Shown: positions 53,382 through 62,078, counted from the stretch's first letter. The stretch: 64,000 nucleotides of DNA from JAJEAD01 sp964420925 (GCA_964420925.1 CAYQVB010000145.1:18860-82859); one strand, 5' to 3'. The notes: a model not told the origin generated them from the sequence alone. Made by a program: numbers and translations.

Positions 53382-54367
53382 CGGAACTGCTCCAGGAATC
53401 GCAGGTCGTTGTTGAAGAACAGGCGAAGGTCGTCTACCCCGTAGCGCAGCATGGAGAGCCGTTCGATGCCCATGCCGAACGCGAACCCGGTGTAGCGCTC
53501 GCTGTCGATGCCGACGTTTTCGAGGACCTGGGGGTGCACCATCCCGCTCCCGAGCACTTCGAGCCAGCCGCCCTCCGGAGAGCCGATGTCGACTTCGGCG
53601 GAGGGCTCGGTAAAGGGGAAGTAGGAAGGGCGAAAGCGGATGGGCAAATCATCGCGTTCGAAGAAGTTGCGCAGGAAGTCGTGCAGCACCCCCTTCAGGT
53701 CGGCCATGCTGACGCCTTCGTCGACCATAAGCCCTTCGACCTGGTGGAACATCGGGCTGTGCGTGTCGTCGAGAGCGTCGGAGCGGTACACGCGTCCCGG
53801 AGCGATCATGCGAAGCGGCGGTGCTCGCTCCTTCATCACCCGGATCTGGACCGGCGAGGTGTGGGTGCGAAGGAGGCGGCCGTCCTCGAAGTAGAAGGTG
53901 TCCTGCATCGCGCGCGCCGGGTGGTCGGCGGGGAAGTTGAGGGCTTCGAAGTTGTGGTAGTCGTCCTCGATTTCCGGCCCTTCGACGACCTCGAACCCTA
54001 TGCCCTCGAAGAACGCCTCGATTCGTTCGCGAGTCAACGTGAGCGGGTGCAGGCCTCCCGGGCGCTGGCCCCGCCCCGGCAGCGTCACGTCGATGCGGCC
54101 CATCTCGAGCCGGGTTCCCACGAGACCGGAGCGGAGCGACTCGCGTCGCCGGTCGAGCGCGTCGCCGAGCGAGCGCCTGGCCGCGTTGACGCGCCGGCCG
54201 GCTTCGGGCCGCTCTTCCGGGGAGAGCCGCCCCACCCGCTTCAGCTCGTCGGTGATCAGCCCCTTCCGGCCGAGATAGCGCACCCGAACTTCGTCCAGCC
54301 CTTCGAGCGTGCTTGCACCATCGATCTCCGACAATGCGTCTTCGAGGGTCTGTCTCACATCATGCAT
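53378..54367 (-). CDS. pheS: Phenylalanyl-tRNA synthetase alpha subunit
   Basis: A 329-residue class II synthetase subunit. Motif 2 in LRTHTSPVQIRVM (about residues 168-180), the HQVEGLMVDEGVSMADLKG segment near 212-230 and motif 3 in GFAFGMGIERLSMLRYGVDDLR near the C-terminus are intact. An N-terminal coiled coil (residues 1-90) contacts tRNA. It is preceded by a 134-base leader after rplT that contains a hairpin. Confidence 0.96.
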   Translation of the reverse strand: MHDVRQTLEDALSEIDGASTLEGLDEVRVRYLGRKGLITDELKRVGRLSPEERPEAGRRVNAARRSLGDALDRRRESLRSGLVGTRLEMGRIDVTLPGRGQRPGGLHPLTLTRERIEAFFEGIGFEVVEGPEIEDDYHNFEALNFPADHPARAMQDTFYFEDGRLLRTHTSPVQIRVMKERAPPLRMIAPGRVYRSDALDDTHSPMFHQVEGLMVDEGVSMADLKGVLHDFLRNFFERDDLPIRFRPSYFPFTEPSAEVDIGSPEGGWLEVLGSGMVHPQVLENVGIDSERYTGFAFGMGIERLSMLRYGVDDLRLFFNNDLRFLEQFR

Positions 54368-54386
54368 CGCACCCTCACGAACGACA

Positions 54387-54413
54387 TCGGGAGAAGAGGA
54401 AGGCTCTTCCCGA
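54387..54413 (-). promoter_or_regulatory. Hairpin in the pheS leader
   Basis: On the minus strand a bulged stem (TCGGGA-AGAG pairing with CTCT-TC-TCCCGA) lies about 20 bases before the pheS start, in the 134-base gap after rplT. No phenylalanine-rich leader peptide was found, so enterobacterial-type pheST attenuation is not supported. It may simply limit read-through or processing. Confidence 0.35.
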
Positions 54414-54501
54414 GGAGGGGGTCGAACACCCGCTTACCGTGCGCTTCGGACCATCGGGAAGGAGCGCAAGGGCGGGAGAGGGATTGAGCCGGGAAATCCG
54501 C

Positions 54502-54855
54502 CTAGGCGCTCGACTTGGCGGCGGCGACGAGCTCGGCGAAGGCGGCTTCGTCGAAGACGGCAATCTCGGCCAGAACCTTGCGATCCAGCTCGATTCCCGC
54601 CTTCTTCAGTCCGCTCATGAATCGGGCATAGGACATGCCGTGAAGGCGGGCGGCGGCGTTGATGCGCACGATCCACAGGGAGCGGAAGTGTCGCTTTCTC
54701 TGCCTGCGATCCCGATACGCATACTGGCCGGCCCTGATGACCGCCTGCTTGGCGACCCGGAACACGTTCTTGCGCCGTCCGCGGTAGCCCTTCGCCTGAG
54801 ACAGAATCTTTCGGTGGCGCCGGTGGGCGGTGACGCCTCGTTTTACCCGTGGCAT
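54502..54855 (-). CDS. rplT: 50S ribosomal protein L20
   Basis: A 117-residue basic ribosomal protein starting MPRVKRGVTAHRRHRKILSQ and containing the AKGYRGRRKNVFRVAKQAVIRAGQYAYRDRR-type long helix. L20 binds 23S rRNA early in assembly and represses its own operon in many bacteria. Located 12 bases after rpmI in the infC-rpmI-rplT unit. Confidence 0.98.
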   Translation of the reverse strand: MPRVKRGVTAHRRHRKILSQAKGYRGRRKNVFRVAKQAVIRAGQYAYRDRRQRKRHFRSLWIVRINAAARLHGMSYARFMSGLKKAGIELDRKVLAEIAVFDEAAFAELVAAAKSSA

Positions 54856-54867
54856 CAGGTCATCTCC

Positions 54868-55068
54868 TCAGCTATAGGGCAACATGGCCTGCAGCAAGCG
54901 CGTGTCCGCATCGGACACGAAGCTCGCCGGAGAGCGAAGGTGGCGCTTGCGCTTCGTGCGCTTGGGCGTCAGGTAGTGGCGCCGATACGACTTGATGCGC
55001 TTGAAGCGGCCGCTGCCGGTTCGCTTGAAGCGCTTCGCCGCGCCGCGCTTGGTCTTGAGTTTGGGCAT
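54868..55068 (-). CDS. rpmI: 50S ribosomal protein L35
   Basis: A 66-residue basic protein starting MPKLKTKRGAAKRFKRTGSG with the KRKRHLR core. The start at MPKLK is preferred over an ATG two codons earlier because the family begins there and a GGAG site precedes it. Between infC and rplT, as usual. Confidence 0.97.
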   Translation of the reverse strand: MPKLKTKRGAAKRFKRTGSGRFKRIKSYRRHYLTPKRTKRKRHLRSPASFVSDADTRLLQAMLPYS

Positions 55069-55108
55069 CTCCAATGCTCCGGAATGTCGATGTAGCGGAT
55101 ATCCAGGT

Positions 55109-55624
55109 TCACTTTCTCGGGGTCAGCACCATCGAAAGCCGACGCCCCTCCAGCTTGGGGTACTGCTCGACCTTCGCCAGCTCATCCAGATCCGCCTCCA
55201 CCCGCTCGAGAAGCCGGTGACCGAGATCCTGGTGGCGCATCTCGCGCCCCCTGAACCACAGGGTGACCTTGGTCTTGTCGCCGTGCTTGAGAAATCGCCT
55301 CAAGTTTCTCAGTTTTGTCTGGTAGTCGCCTTCTTCGGTTCCCGGTCGAAACTTGACTTCCTTGAGCTGGATCTGCTGCTGCTTGCGCTTCGCGGCCTGA
55401 CGTTTCTTGTTCTGTTGGAAGAGGTACTTCCCGTAGTCCATCAATCGGCACACGGGCGGGTCCGACATGGGTGAGATCTCGACCAGATCCAAAGCGGCGG
55501 CCCGCGCGTGGTCGAGTGCAGCTTCCTTGCTCAAGACGCCGAGGTTCTCCCCGCTGTCGGTTATGAGGCGCATCTCCGGCGCCAGGATGTCGTCGTTCAC
55601 TCGACTCTTCTTTTCTGAAGCGAT
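55109..55624 (-). CDS. infC: Translation initiation factor IF-3
   Basis: A 171-residue IF-3 (VNDDILAPEMRLI, LDLVEISPMSDPPVCRLMDYGKYL, KEVKFRPGTEEGDYQTKLRNLRRFL, and the C-terminal domain VTLWFRGREMRHQDLG). There is no ATG at the expected N-terminus. A perfect GGAGGA ribosome site (55631-55636) lies six bases before an ATC codon at 55622-55624, in frame with ASEKKSRVNDD. E. coli infC uses AUU and is self-controlled through this rare start; an AUC start here would work the same way. An upstream GTG lacks a ribosome site. A dedicated promoter precedes the gene. Confidence 0.92.
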   Translation of the reverse strand: MASEKKSRVNDDILAPEMRLITDSGENLGVLSKEAALDHARAAALDLVEISPMSDPPVCRLMDYGKYLFQQNKKRQAAKRKQQQIQLKEVKFRPGTEEGDYQTKLRNLRRFLKHGDKTKVTLWFRGREMRHQDLGHRLLERVEADLDELAKVEQYPKLEGRRLSMVLTPRK

Positions 55625-55707
55625 AACAAGTCCTCCAAACCTCTGCACATGGTGAAGCCGTTCGCAGGACGAACGACCCCGAGCCCCGCCGGGCGGCGGG
55701 AGCGCGC

Positions 55708-55736
55708 ATCATAAGACCGAAGGATCCGGGACTCAA
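55708..55736 (-). promoter_or_regulatory. Sigma70-type promoter for infC-rpmI-rplT
   Basis: On the minus strand TTGAGT (55731-55736) and TATGAT (55708-55713) are separated by exactly 17 bases, a good sigma70 match. The resulting leader of about 75 bases contains a CGTTCG-N5-CGAACG hairpin (55659-55675) just before the infC ribosome site. It explains how infC is expressed without an upstream thrS gene. Confidence 0.65.
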
Positions 55737-55834
55737 CCCCAAGGCTGGCGGGAGCCCTTGATTTTCCAGGCATTTCCCTGCCTGCCCGGGTACCGGAAAG
55801 CGTTGTTGCTACGCTTGTACCGAGCACACCGGGA

Positions 55835-57436
55835 ATGCGATTGCCGGCACTCCAACTCCTTGAAAAACCTATACTATTGCTCCAAGATGAGAGGTCGATC
55901 CACCGTATCGGACAGCGCCGCATCGTTGTCAACCTCTTGAAACCCCTGGAGTTCATTCCACCCCCGGGCACCACCGCGGAGCGCATCGCGGACCGGCTGG
56001 GCGCTCTCGGCAAAGTGCAGGTGCAATCCGCCCATCCCATCCAGCGCACATTGCTGGACCGGGCGGACGGCGCCCTGCGCAAGCAGGGAGTGAGTCTGGA
56101 ATGGCAGACGACTCGCGAGGGCCATCGACTCTCGTGGCGCGATGGACCGCGCAACCCGATTTCCATCCCCCTCGAGGCCCCCGCACCGCGCCACGCCACC
56201 GAAGTGCCGCCGGGTCTCCTCAGGCGCCGTCTCCTCGACGGTATAGGGCACGGGCATCTGCTCGAGATTGCGAGGGTACGGGGCTCCGCCCAGCACGTAC
56301 GCCTGGTGGACCGGGAGGAGAAGACCGTGTGCGTGGTGAGCGTGGAGCGCGGCGCCTCGGTGAATGCCGAGGGAGAACGTCGCCTGCGACTCGACGAGCG
56401 GGTACGCGTGGTTCCGGTCAAGGGATATGCGGCACTCGCCACGCGGATCGCCGCCCACCTGTCGGAGGAACCGGGTTGGCAAGCGAGCCGGGAGACGCTC
56501 TTCGACGAGGCCATTCGGCGCATGAGCCGAGATGCGCCTACCGAAATCGGGGCGCGAATCGCCGAGCTCCTTCGTTCGATGGAGAGACACCGCAAGGCGA
56601 TCGACCCGGCCGGCGACCCGGAGGAGCTGCACGACTTCCGGGTATGCCTGCGGCGTGTTCGCACCCTTCTCGCCCAGGTCGAGCCCTCGGACGCGTCGCC
56701 GCCGATTGCCGCCGAGCTCAAATGGCTGGGCACCGCCTCGGGCAAGGCCAGAGATTTCGACGTGCAGGCGCAGGACCTGCGGCGCACGTTGCAGGAAAAG
56801 TGCGCCCGCTTCCACGCCGTGCACCCGCAAATCGAGAAAGTGATCGAGCAACGCCGCCTGGATTCGCACCGCGAACTGCGGTGCGCTCTGGCATCGAGAC
56901 GCTACGCGCGCCTGCTGCGCCGCGCGCGTGGAGAAGCCCGCAATGCAACTCCCCGCCCGCCCACCGGAGACCGCGGTGACGCCACCCCCCGAACACCGAC
57001 CGGCGCAGCGGCACTCTACCGCAAGGCACTGAGACAGGGCCGAGCACTCGGGCCGCGTGCTCCCGACGAGAAGTTCCACCGCCTGCGCAAGACCATCAAG
57101 AAGCTTCGCTATCTGCTGGAGGCCCGGACGGCCGCGAACGGCGGCTCTCGGAGCAACGGCGGAATCCGCTCACTGAAGGGCATGCAGGCCATCCTGGGGG
57201 ACCTCAACGACATCAGCGTGCAAGGGGAGCTCCTCGAAGCGCTGAAGAAGGAGCTCGCCGCGGGAGTCGGGGACTCCGACGAGGCGTTGTCCTGCATCGA
57301 CACCCTGTTGGTGTCGGCCGAGGAGCGCCGCGTGGGCCTCAAGTCGGCTTTCGTCGGGCACTTCGACGAATTGCGAGCGGCAGCCACGCGCCGCAGTCTT
57401 CTCGACTCCGGCGCGGAAGCAGTCGGCCGACCTTGA
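55835..57436 (+). CDS. CHAD-domain protein
   Basis: About 533 residues, with a C-terminal CHAD domain (about residues 225-515) rich in conserved His/Arg/Lys: HDFRVCLRRVRTLL, DSHRELRCALASRRY and KFHRLRKTIKKLRYLLEA are typical, binding polyphosphate with their basic face. The N-terminal 200 residues resemble no domain I recognise with confidence, though CYTH-like strands are possible. A proline/glycine linker with the near-repeat RPPTGDRGDATPRTPTG interrupts the CHAD core near residue 380. The start is uncertain; the first ATG of the frame is given. Its stop overlaps the TTG start of a ParA-type gene, so the two form a unit, possibly for polyphosphate granule placement. Confidence 0.78.
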   Translation: MRLPALQLLEKPILLLQDERSIHRIGQRRIVVNLLKPLEFIPPPGTTAERIADRLGALGKVQVQSAHPIQRTLLDRADGALRKQGVSLEWQTTREGHRLSWRDGPRNPISIPLEAPAPRHATEVPPGLLRRRLLDGIGHGHLLEIARVRGSAQHVRLVDREEKTVCVVSVERGASVNAEGERRLRLDERVRVVPVKGYAALATRIAAHLSEEPGWQASRETLFDEAIRRMSRDAPTEIGARIAELLRSMERHRKAIDPAGDPEELHDFRVCLRRVRTLLAQVEPSDASPPIAAELKWLGTASGKARDFDVQAQDLRRTLQEKCARFHAVHPQIEKVIEQRRLDSHRELRCALASRRYARLLRRARGEARNATPRPPTGDRGDATPRTPTGAAALYRKALRQGRALGPRAPDEKFHRLRKTIKKLRYLLEARTAANGGSRSNGGIRSLKGMQAILGDLNDISVQGELLEALKKELAAGVGDSDEALSCIDTLLVSAEERRVGLKSAFVGHFDELRAAATRRSLLDSGAEAVGRP

Positions 57437-58185
57437 TCACGATCGCGGCGTTCAGCATCAAGGGCGGGGTCGGCAAGTCCACCGCAGTTGCGAACCTTGC
57501 GTATCTCGCGGCTCACGCGGGAAGGGCCACTCTCCTTTGCGATCTCGACCCCCAGGGCGCGGCCAGCTTCTTCTTTCGCATTCGCCCGAAGGTCAAGGGC
57601 GGAGTGAACGGACTGCTCGGCGGTGAGAACCGGCTCCAGAAGCGCATCAAGGGCAGTGATTTCGAGAATCTCGATCTCCTGCCGGCGGATCTCTCCTATC
57701 GGAACCTGGATCTCGCCTTCGACGACATGAAGAAGCGAAGAAGCCGTCTGCGCAAAGTGCTCTCCCCCCTCGACACGCAGTACGACTTCGTGTTTCTCGA
57801 CTGCCCGCCGAACCTGACCCTGCTTGCCGAGAATGTCTTTCGTGCCGCCGATGCCCTGCTGGTTCCCCTGATTCCTACCCCGTTGTCCGTGCGCACTCTC
57901 GAGCAGCTCCACGAATTCCTCGGACAGGATCGCAAGGGACCAACCCTGCTGCCCTTCTTCTCCATGGTGGACGCCCGAAAGAAGCTGCACCGCGAGGTCA
58001 TGGATTCCCTTCCTCGAAGCTTTCCCGAGGTATTGACCACCCGCGTCCCCTACCTCGTACAGGCGGAGTGGATGGCAACGCAGCGCGCGCCCATCAACAG
58101 CCTCGCCCCCAAGTCGCGGCTCGCGACCGCCTTCGAGAGCCTGTGGTCGGAGGTGGCCTCTCGTTGCGAGACGCGATGGTGGTAG
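57433..58185 (+). CDS. ParA-family ATPase
   Basis: A 250-residue deviant-Walker-A ATPase. KGGVGKST at residues 10-17 carries the signature lysine Lys10, DLDPQGAASF is at about 38-47 (A' motif) and FVFLDCPPNLTLL at about 116-128 is Walker B. ParA/MinD-type proteins position plasmids, chromosomes or protein clusters by forming gradients on DNA or membrane. No parB gene is next to it and the partner gene encodes a CHAD protein, so chromosome partition is unlikely. Start is TTG, overlapping the CHAD stop. Its TAG stop lies inside the 3' end of the opposing tRNA-Val gene. Confidence 0.85.
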   Translation: MITIAAFSIKGGVGKSTAVANLAYLAAHAGRATLLCDLDPQGAASFFFRIRPKVKGGVNGLLGGENRLQKRIKGSDFENLDLLPADLSYRNLDLAFDDMKKRRSRLRKVLSPLDTQYDFVFLDCPPNLTLLAENVFRAADALLVPLIPTPLSVRTLEQLHEFLGQDRKGPTLLPFFSMVDARKKLHREVMDSLPRSFPEVLTTRVPYLVQAEWMATQRAPINSLAPKSRLATAFESLWSEVASRCETRWW

Positions 58186-58254
58186 GCGCGAGTGGAGTCG
58201 AACCACCGACCACTACCATGTCAAGGTAGTGCTCTACCGCTGAGCTACGCGCCT
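58180..58254 (-). tRNA. tRNA-Val(GAC)
   Basis: A 75-base gene: acceptor AGGCGCG/CGCGCCT, D arm GCTC/GAGC, anticodon stem CTACC/GGTAG with loop TTGACAT giving anticodon GAC, T arm GGTGG/CCACT around TTCGACT, and encoded CCA. Its 3' end (58180-58185) overlaps the last bases of the convergent ParA-type gene. Confidence 0.97.
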
Positions 58255-58341
58255 CTCGCGAGCGAAAGATAACGATTCGCCGGACGGGCCGCAACACGGG
58301 CTCCGCAGACTGCCGAGGGGCATGAAGCGCACTTCGGGCAA

Positions 58342-60393
58342 CTACATCGCCGCCGTCGCCGTCCCCGCAGCCACGTCGAAACTCGCCTCCCGGATGCGCT
58401 GGATCTCGTCGCGCAGCCGTGCCGCCTCCTCGAACTCGAGGTTCTCCGCATGCTTGAACATGCGCCGTTCCAGTGCATCGAGCTTCTTCGCGAGCTTGGT
58501 GGGGGAAAGCTCGGCCAGTCTCCGGTACTCGTCGGCCTCGCGCGCGTAGCGTCGGGCCGAACCCGGGGCGCTGCCGCGTGCGCCCTCCATGATGTCGGCC
58601 ACCGCCTTGCGAATGCCCATCGGGGTGATGGCGTGTCTGCGGTTGTGCTCGACCTGCTTGGCCCGGCGCCGCTCCGTTTCGTCGATCGCACGCTGCATCG
58701 ATCCCGTGACGTGGTCCGCGTAGAGGATCGCCTTGCCGTTGATGTTGCGCGCCGCGCGGCCGATGGTCTGAATGAGCGAGCGGTCGGAGCGCAGGAAGCC
58801 CTCCTTGTCCGCATCCAGGATTGAGACCAGGGAGACCTCCGGCATGTCCAGCCCTTCCCGGAGCAGGTTGATGCCGACGAGCACGTCGAACTCGCCGAGT
58901 CGCAGGTCGCGAATGATTTCCACCCGCTCCACCGTGTCGATGTCGGAATGAAGATAGCGAACCCGCACCCCGTGCTCGGCGAGGTAGTCGGTCAGATCCT
59001 CCGCCATGCGCTTGGTCAGGGTGGTGACGAGGACCCGCTCATCCGCGGCCGCGCGCAGGTGAATCTCCGAGAGCAGGTCGTCGACCTGGGTCGACGCCGG
59101 GCGCACCTCGACCTCGGGGTCCACCAGCCCGGTCGGGCGCACCACCTGCTCCACCACCTGCCCGGCGTGGGCGTCCTCGTAGGGACCCGGGGTGGCGGAA
59201 ACGAATATCGCCTGCGGCGCGATGTGCTCGAACTCGTCGAAGCGCAGCGGCCGGTTGTCGAGCGCCGACGGCAGGCGGAAGCCGTACTCGACGAGGGTCT
59301 CCTTGCGCGATCGGTCGCCCCGGTACATGCCGCCGAGCTGGGGGACGGTCACGTGGCTCTCGTCGATGATGAGCAGGGCGTGAGACGGAAGGTAGTCGAA
59401 GAGGCAGGGCGGGGGCTCCCCCGGCCGGCGTCCGGAGAGAAAGCGGGAGTAGTTCTCGATGCCCTTGCAGTGACCGAGCTCCTGCATCATTTCGATGTCG
59501 TAGCGAGTGCGCTGCTCCAGGCGCTGGGCCTCGAGCAGGCGGCCCTCGGAGCGCAGCGTCTCGAGGCGCTCGACGAGCTCCTGCTTGATCTCGTCGATGG
59601 CGGAGAGGATGGTCTCTCGCGGCGTGACGTAGTGGCTCGAGGGATAGATGGTGAGCCGGGGCACGCGGCGCACGGTCTCCCCGGTGAGCGGGTCGAAGAA
59701 GGAGAGGGACTCGATCTCGTCGTCGAAGAGCTCGACCCGCACCGCGTCGCGTTCCGACTCCGCGGGGTAAATGTCGATGATCTCGCCCCGCACCCGGTAG
59801 GTGCCGCGGTGCAGCTCGACCTCGTTGCGATGGTATTGCAGCTCCGCGAGGCGCCTCAGAATGAAGCGCTGGTCCACGATGTCGCCCCGCACCAGGTGCA
59901 GCACCATCGCATGGTAGGTCTCGGGTTCTCCGAGCCCGTAGATCGAGGAGACGGTGGCGACGATGAGCGAGTCGTCGCGCTCCAGGAGCGCCTTGGTGGC
60001 GGAGAGGCGCATTTGCTCGATGTGCTCGTTGACCGACGCGTCCTTCTCGATGTAGGTGTCGGTGGTGGGCAGATAGGCCTCGGGCTGGTAGTAGTCGTAG
60101 TAGGAGACGAAGTACTCCACCGCGTTGTCGGGAAAGAACTCTCGCATCTCGCCGTAGAGCTGCGCGGCGAGGGTCTTGTTCGGCGCGAGCACGATAGTGG
60201 GGCGTTGCACCGCCTCGACGACCCGCGCCATGCAGTAGGTCTTGCCGCTTCCCGTAACCCCCAGCAGGGTCTGGTGGGCGAGCCCGTCCTGCAAGCCCTC
60301 GCAGAGCTCCCGAATCGCCTGTGGCTGATCCCCCGCCGGCTCGAAGTCGGCGGCCACCCGGAAGGGTCGTCCCCGCATTGTCGAGACGTTCAC
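58342..60393 (-). CDS. uvrB: UvrABC system protein B
   Basis: A 683-residue excision-repair helicase of normal length. Walker A GVTGSGKT (about residues 44-51), the damage-probing beta-hairpin YYDYYQPEAYLP (about 98-109), DESH box LLIIDESHVTVPQLG (about 338-352), helicase motif VI LIQTIGRAARNI and a C-terminal UVR domain (LEFEEAARLRDEI) for UvrC binding are all present. The GTG start has a GGGAG site; an ATG five codons later is an alternative. Single gene, divergent from the aminotransferase gene. Confidence 0.97.
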   Translation of the reverse strand: MNVSTMRGRPFRVAADFEPAGDQPQAIRELCEGLQDGLAHQTLLGVTGSGKTYCMARVVEAVQRPTIVLAPNKTLAAQLYGEMREFFPDNAVEYFVSYYDYYQPEAYLPTTDTYIEKDASVNEHIEQMRLSATKALLERDDSLIVATVSSIYGLGEPETYHAMVLHLVRGDIVDQRFILRRLAELQYHRNEVELHRGTYRVRGEIIDIYPAESERDAVRVELFDDEIESLSFFDPLTGETVRRVPRLTIYPSSHYVTPRETILSAIDEIKQELVERLETLRSEGRLLEAQRLEQRTRYDIEMMQELGHCKGIENYSRFLSGRRPGEPPPCLFDYLPSHALLIIDESHVTVPQLGGMYRGDRSRKETLVEYGFRLPSALDNRPLRFDEFEHIAPQAIFVSATPGPYEDAHAGQVVEQVVRPTGLVDPEVEVRPASTQVDDLLSEIHLRAAADERVLVTTLTKRMAEDLTDYLAEHGVRVRYLHSDIDTVERVEIIRDLRLGEFDVLVGINLLREGLDMPEVSLVSILDADKEGFLRSDRSLIQTIGRAARNINGKAILYADHVTGSMQRAIDETERRRAKQVEHNRRHAITPMGIRKAVADIMEGARGSAPGSARRYAREADEYRRLAELSPTKLAKKLDALERRMFKHAENLEFEEAARLRDEIQRIREASFDVAAGTATAAM

Positions 60394-60468
60394 GGCTCCC
60401 TCGCTCGCCTAAGCGCTCCGCGCTCGCGTATATTACTCGACCCCCTGCGATGAAGTCGGATCAGCTCC

Positions 60469-61671
60469 ATGATCATCGACCTCGCCGACCGCGTCCGCAG
60501 CATCAGACCCTCGGCCACCCTCGCCGTCAGCGCCCGGTCGGCCGAGCTGAAGGCGCAGGGTCGCGACATCATCGCCCTTGGCGCGGGTGAGCCCGACTTC
60601 GACACCCCGGAGCACATCAAGGCGGCGGCCCGGACCGCCATCGATTCCGGCGACACCAAGTACACCCTCGGCGACGGCACCCCGGCGCTGCGCGAAGCCA
60701 TCTGCCGGAAGCTCTCGCGGGACAACGACCTCGACTATGGGCCGAACCAGATCATGGTGTCGAACGGCGCCAAGCACTCCCTCGTCAACGTGCTCCTGGC
60801 GCTCGTAGGTCCCGGAGACGAGGTCGTCGTGCCGGCCCCCTACTGGGTCTCCTATCCCGACATGATCAAGCTCGCCCAGGGCGTGCCGGTCATCGTCAGG
60901 GCCGGCATCGAGACGGGATTCAAGATGACGCCCGAGCAGCTCGAGGCGGCCATCACGCCCCAGACCCGCCTTCTCATGTTGAACAGCCCGTCCAACCCCA
61001 CCGGCGTGTGTTACTCGCGTGCGGACTGGGAGCGACTCGGAGAGGTGCTGCGCCGGCACCCGCGGATAGCGATTGTGAGCGACGACATCTACGAGCTCAT
61101 CCACTGGGACGACGAACCCTTCTGCAACATCGTGATGGCCTGCCCCGACCTCTACGAGCGCACCATCCTGGTCAACGGGGTGTCCAAAGGGTACGCGATG
61201 ACCGGCTGGCGGATCGGGTACACGGCCGCGAACCCCGAGATCACGGGGGCGATGAAGAAGATCCAGGGACAGATGACCTCCAACGCATCATCGATCTCCC
61301 AGGCCGCCGCCGTCGCAGCGCTGGACGGGGACCAGACTTGCGTTCACGACATGGTGAAGGTGTTCAAGCAGCGCCACGACTTCGTCGTCGAACGGCTCAA
61401 CCGGGGCAACGGCGTGCACTGCCTCGAGGCCCAGGGCGCCTTCTATGCCTTTCCCGACGTGCGCGGCGCCATCGAAGCCCTGGACGGCATCGACAACGAC
61501 ATCGCTCTCGCGACCCATCTCATCGAGGAGTGCGGGGTGGCGCTGGTGCCGGGCGCCGCGTTCGGGTCCCCCGGGTATTTGCGCCTGTCCTTCGCCACCA
61601 GCATGGAGGAGCTCGAGCAGGCGATGGACCGCCTCGACCAGGCGCTGTCGAGCGTGCCGGCCCTAGGGTAA
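60469..61671 (+). CDS. Aspartate/aromatic-type class I aminotransferase
   Basis: A 400-residue fold-type I PLP enzyme of the aspartate aminotransferase 1-beta group. PLP lysine in VNGVSKGYAMTGWRIGY (about Lys239), ALGAGEPDFDTPEHIK near residues 38-53, YWVSYPDM near 124, NSPSNPTG near 173 and SDDIYELIHWDD near 203-214. It transfers amino groups between aspartate (or prephenate) and 2-oxoglutarate. No operon partners; divergent from uvrB by 75 bases. Confidence 0.92.
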   Translation: MIIDLADRVRSIRPSATLAVSARSAELKAQGRDIIALGAGEPDFDTPEHIKAAARTAIDSGDTKYTLGDGTPALREAICRKLSRDNDLDYGPNQIMVSNGAKHSLVNVLLALVGPGDEVVVPAPYWVSYPDMIKLAQGVPVIVRAGIETGFKMTPEQLEAAITPQTRLLMLNSPSNPTGVCYSRADWERLGEVLRRHPRIAIVSDDIYELIHWDDEPFCNIVMACPDLYERTILVNGVSKGYAMTGWRIGYTAANPEITGAMKKIQGQMTSNASSISQAAAVAALDGDQTCVHDMVKVFKQRHDFVVERLNRGNGVHCLEAQGAFYAFPDVRGAIEALDGIDNDIALATHLIEECGVALVPGAAFGSPGYLRLSFATSMEELEQAMDRLDQALSSVPALG

Positions 61672-61958
61672 GCCACGAACCTCTCAGCCACCTCGAGTTG
61701 ATCGCCTTTGACGATGGCGGAGTCAGGAGTGCACCGGAACGCCTCAGACTGGTGTGAAACATCGAAGACAGCGGCAAGCTGGTGATCCGGTGCCGAGACG
61801 GCCTCCGGCGCAGCATCGACGCAGCTCGGAACGCGGGCCTTCCCTGTACGATCGAGTGCGAGCACCACTGCCCACCGAAACCGAACGTGGCGCAGAATGT
61901 CAGCCACCCGCACCGGTACCGCAAGACGCTCGCCCACGAGTCGTCTGCGAGCGCGGCG
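61672..61958. other. Intergenic region without recognisable gene
   Basis: Between the aminotransferase stop and the tRNA-Asn promoter. No frame with family features, repeat or RNA gene is seen; short open frames are unsupported. Together with the promoter it makes a gap of about 330 bases. Confidence 0.5.
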
Positions 61959-61988
61959 TTGACCGGCAGCTTCCCCTGCCGGTACGAT
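61959..61988 (+). promoter_or_regulatory. Promoter of tRNA-Asn
   Basis: TTGACC (61959-61964) and TACGAT (61983-61988) are spaced by 18 bases, about 14 bases before the tRNA. The spacer is a perfect dyad (CCGGCAG at 61963-61969 with CTGCCGG at 61976-61982), which is unusual within a core promoter. Confidence 0.6.
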
Positions 61989-62002
61989 GCGCGGCTTGCC
62001 AA

Positions 62003-62078
62003 TCCTCGGTAGCTCAGTTGGTAGAGCGGGTGACTGTTAATCACTAGGTCGGCGGTTCGAGCCCGTCCCGAGGAGCCA
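62003..62078 (+). tRNA. tRNA-Asn(GTT)
   Basis: A 76-base gene: acceptor TCCTCGG/CCGAGGA, D stem GCTC/GAGC, anticodon stem GGTGA/TCACT with loop CTGTTAA giving anticodon GTT, T arm GGCGG/CCGTC around TTCGAGC, and encoded GCCA. A good promoter lies just upstream. Confidence 0.97.

Noticed and set aside
54368..54501. Phenylalanine leader-peptide attenuator before pheS
   Set aside because: No short frame rich in Phe codons and no terminator/antiterminator alternative was found; only one bulged hairpin.
57433..58185. Chromosome or plasmid partition locus
   Set aside because: No parB gene, no parS-like repeats and no replication gene nearby; the coupled partner encodes a CHAD protein.
58948..60453. 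501-residue plus-strand frame opposite uvrB
   Set aside because: Shadow of uvrB, which is complete with all helicase motifs.
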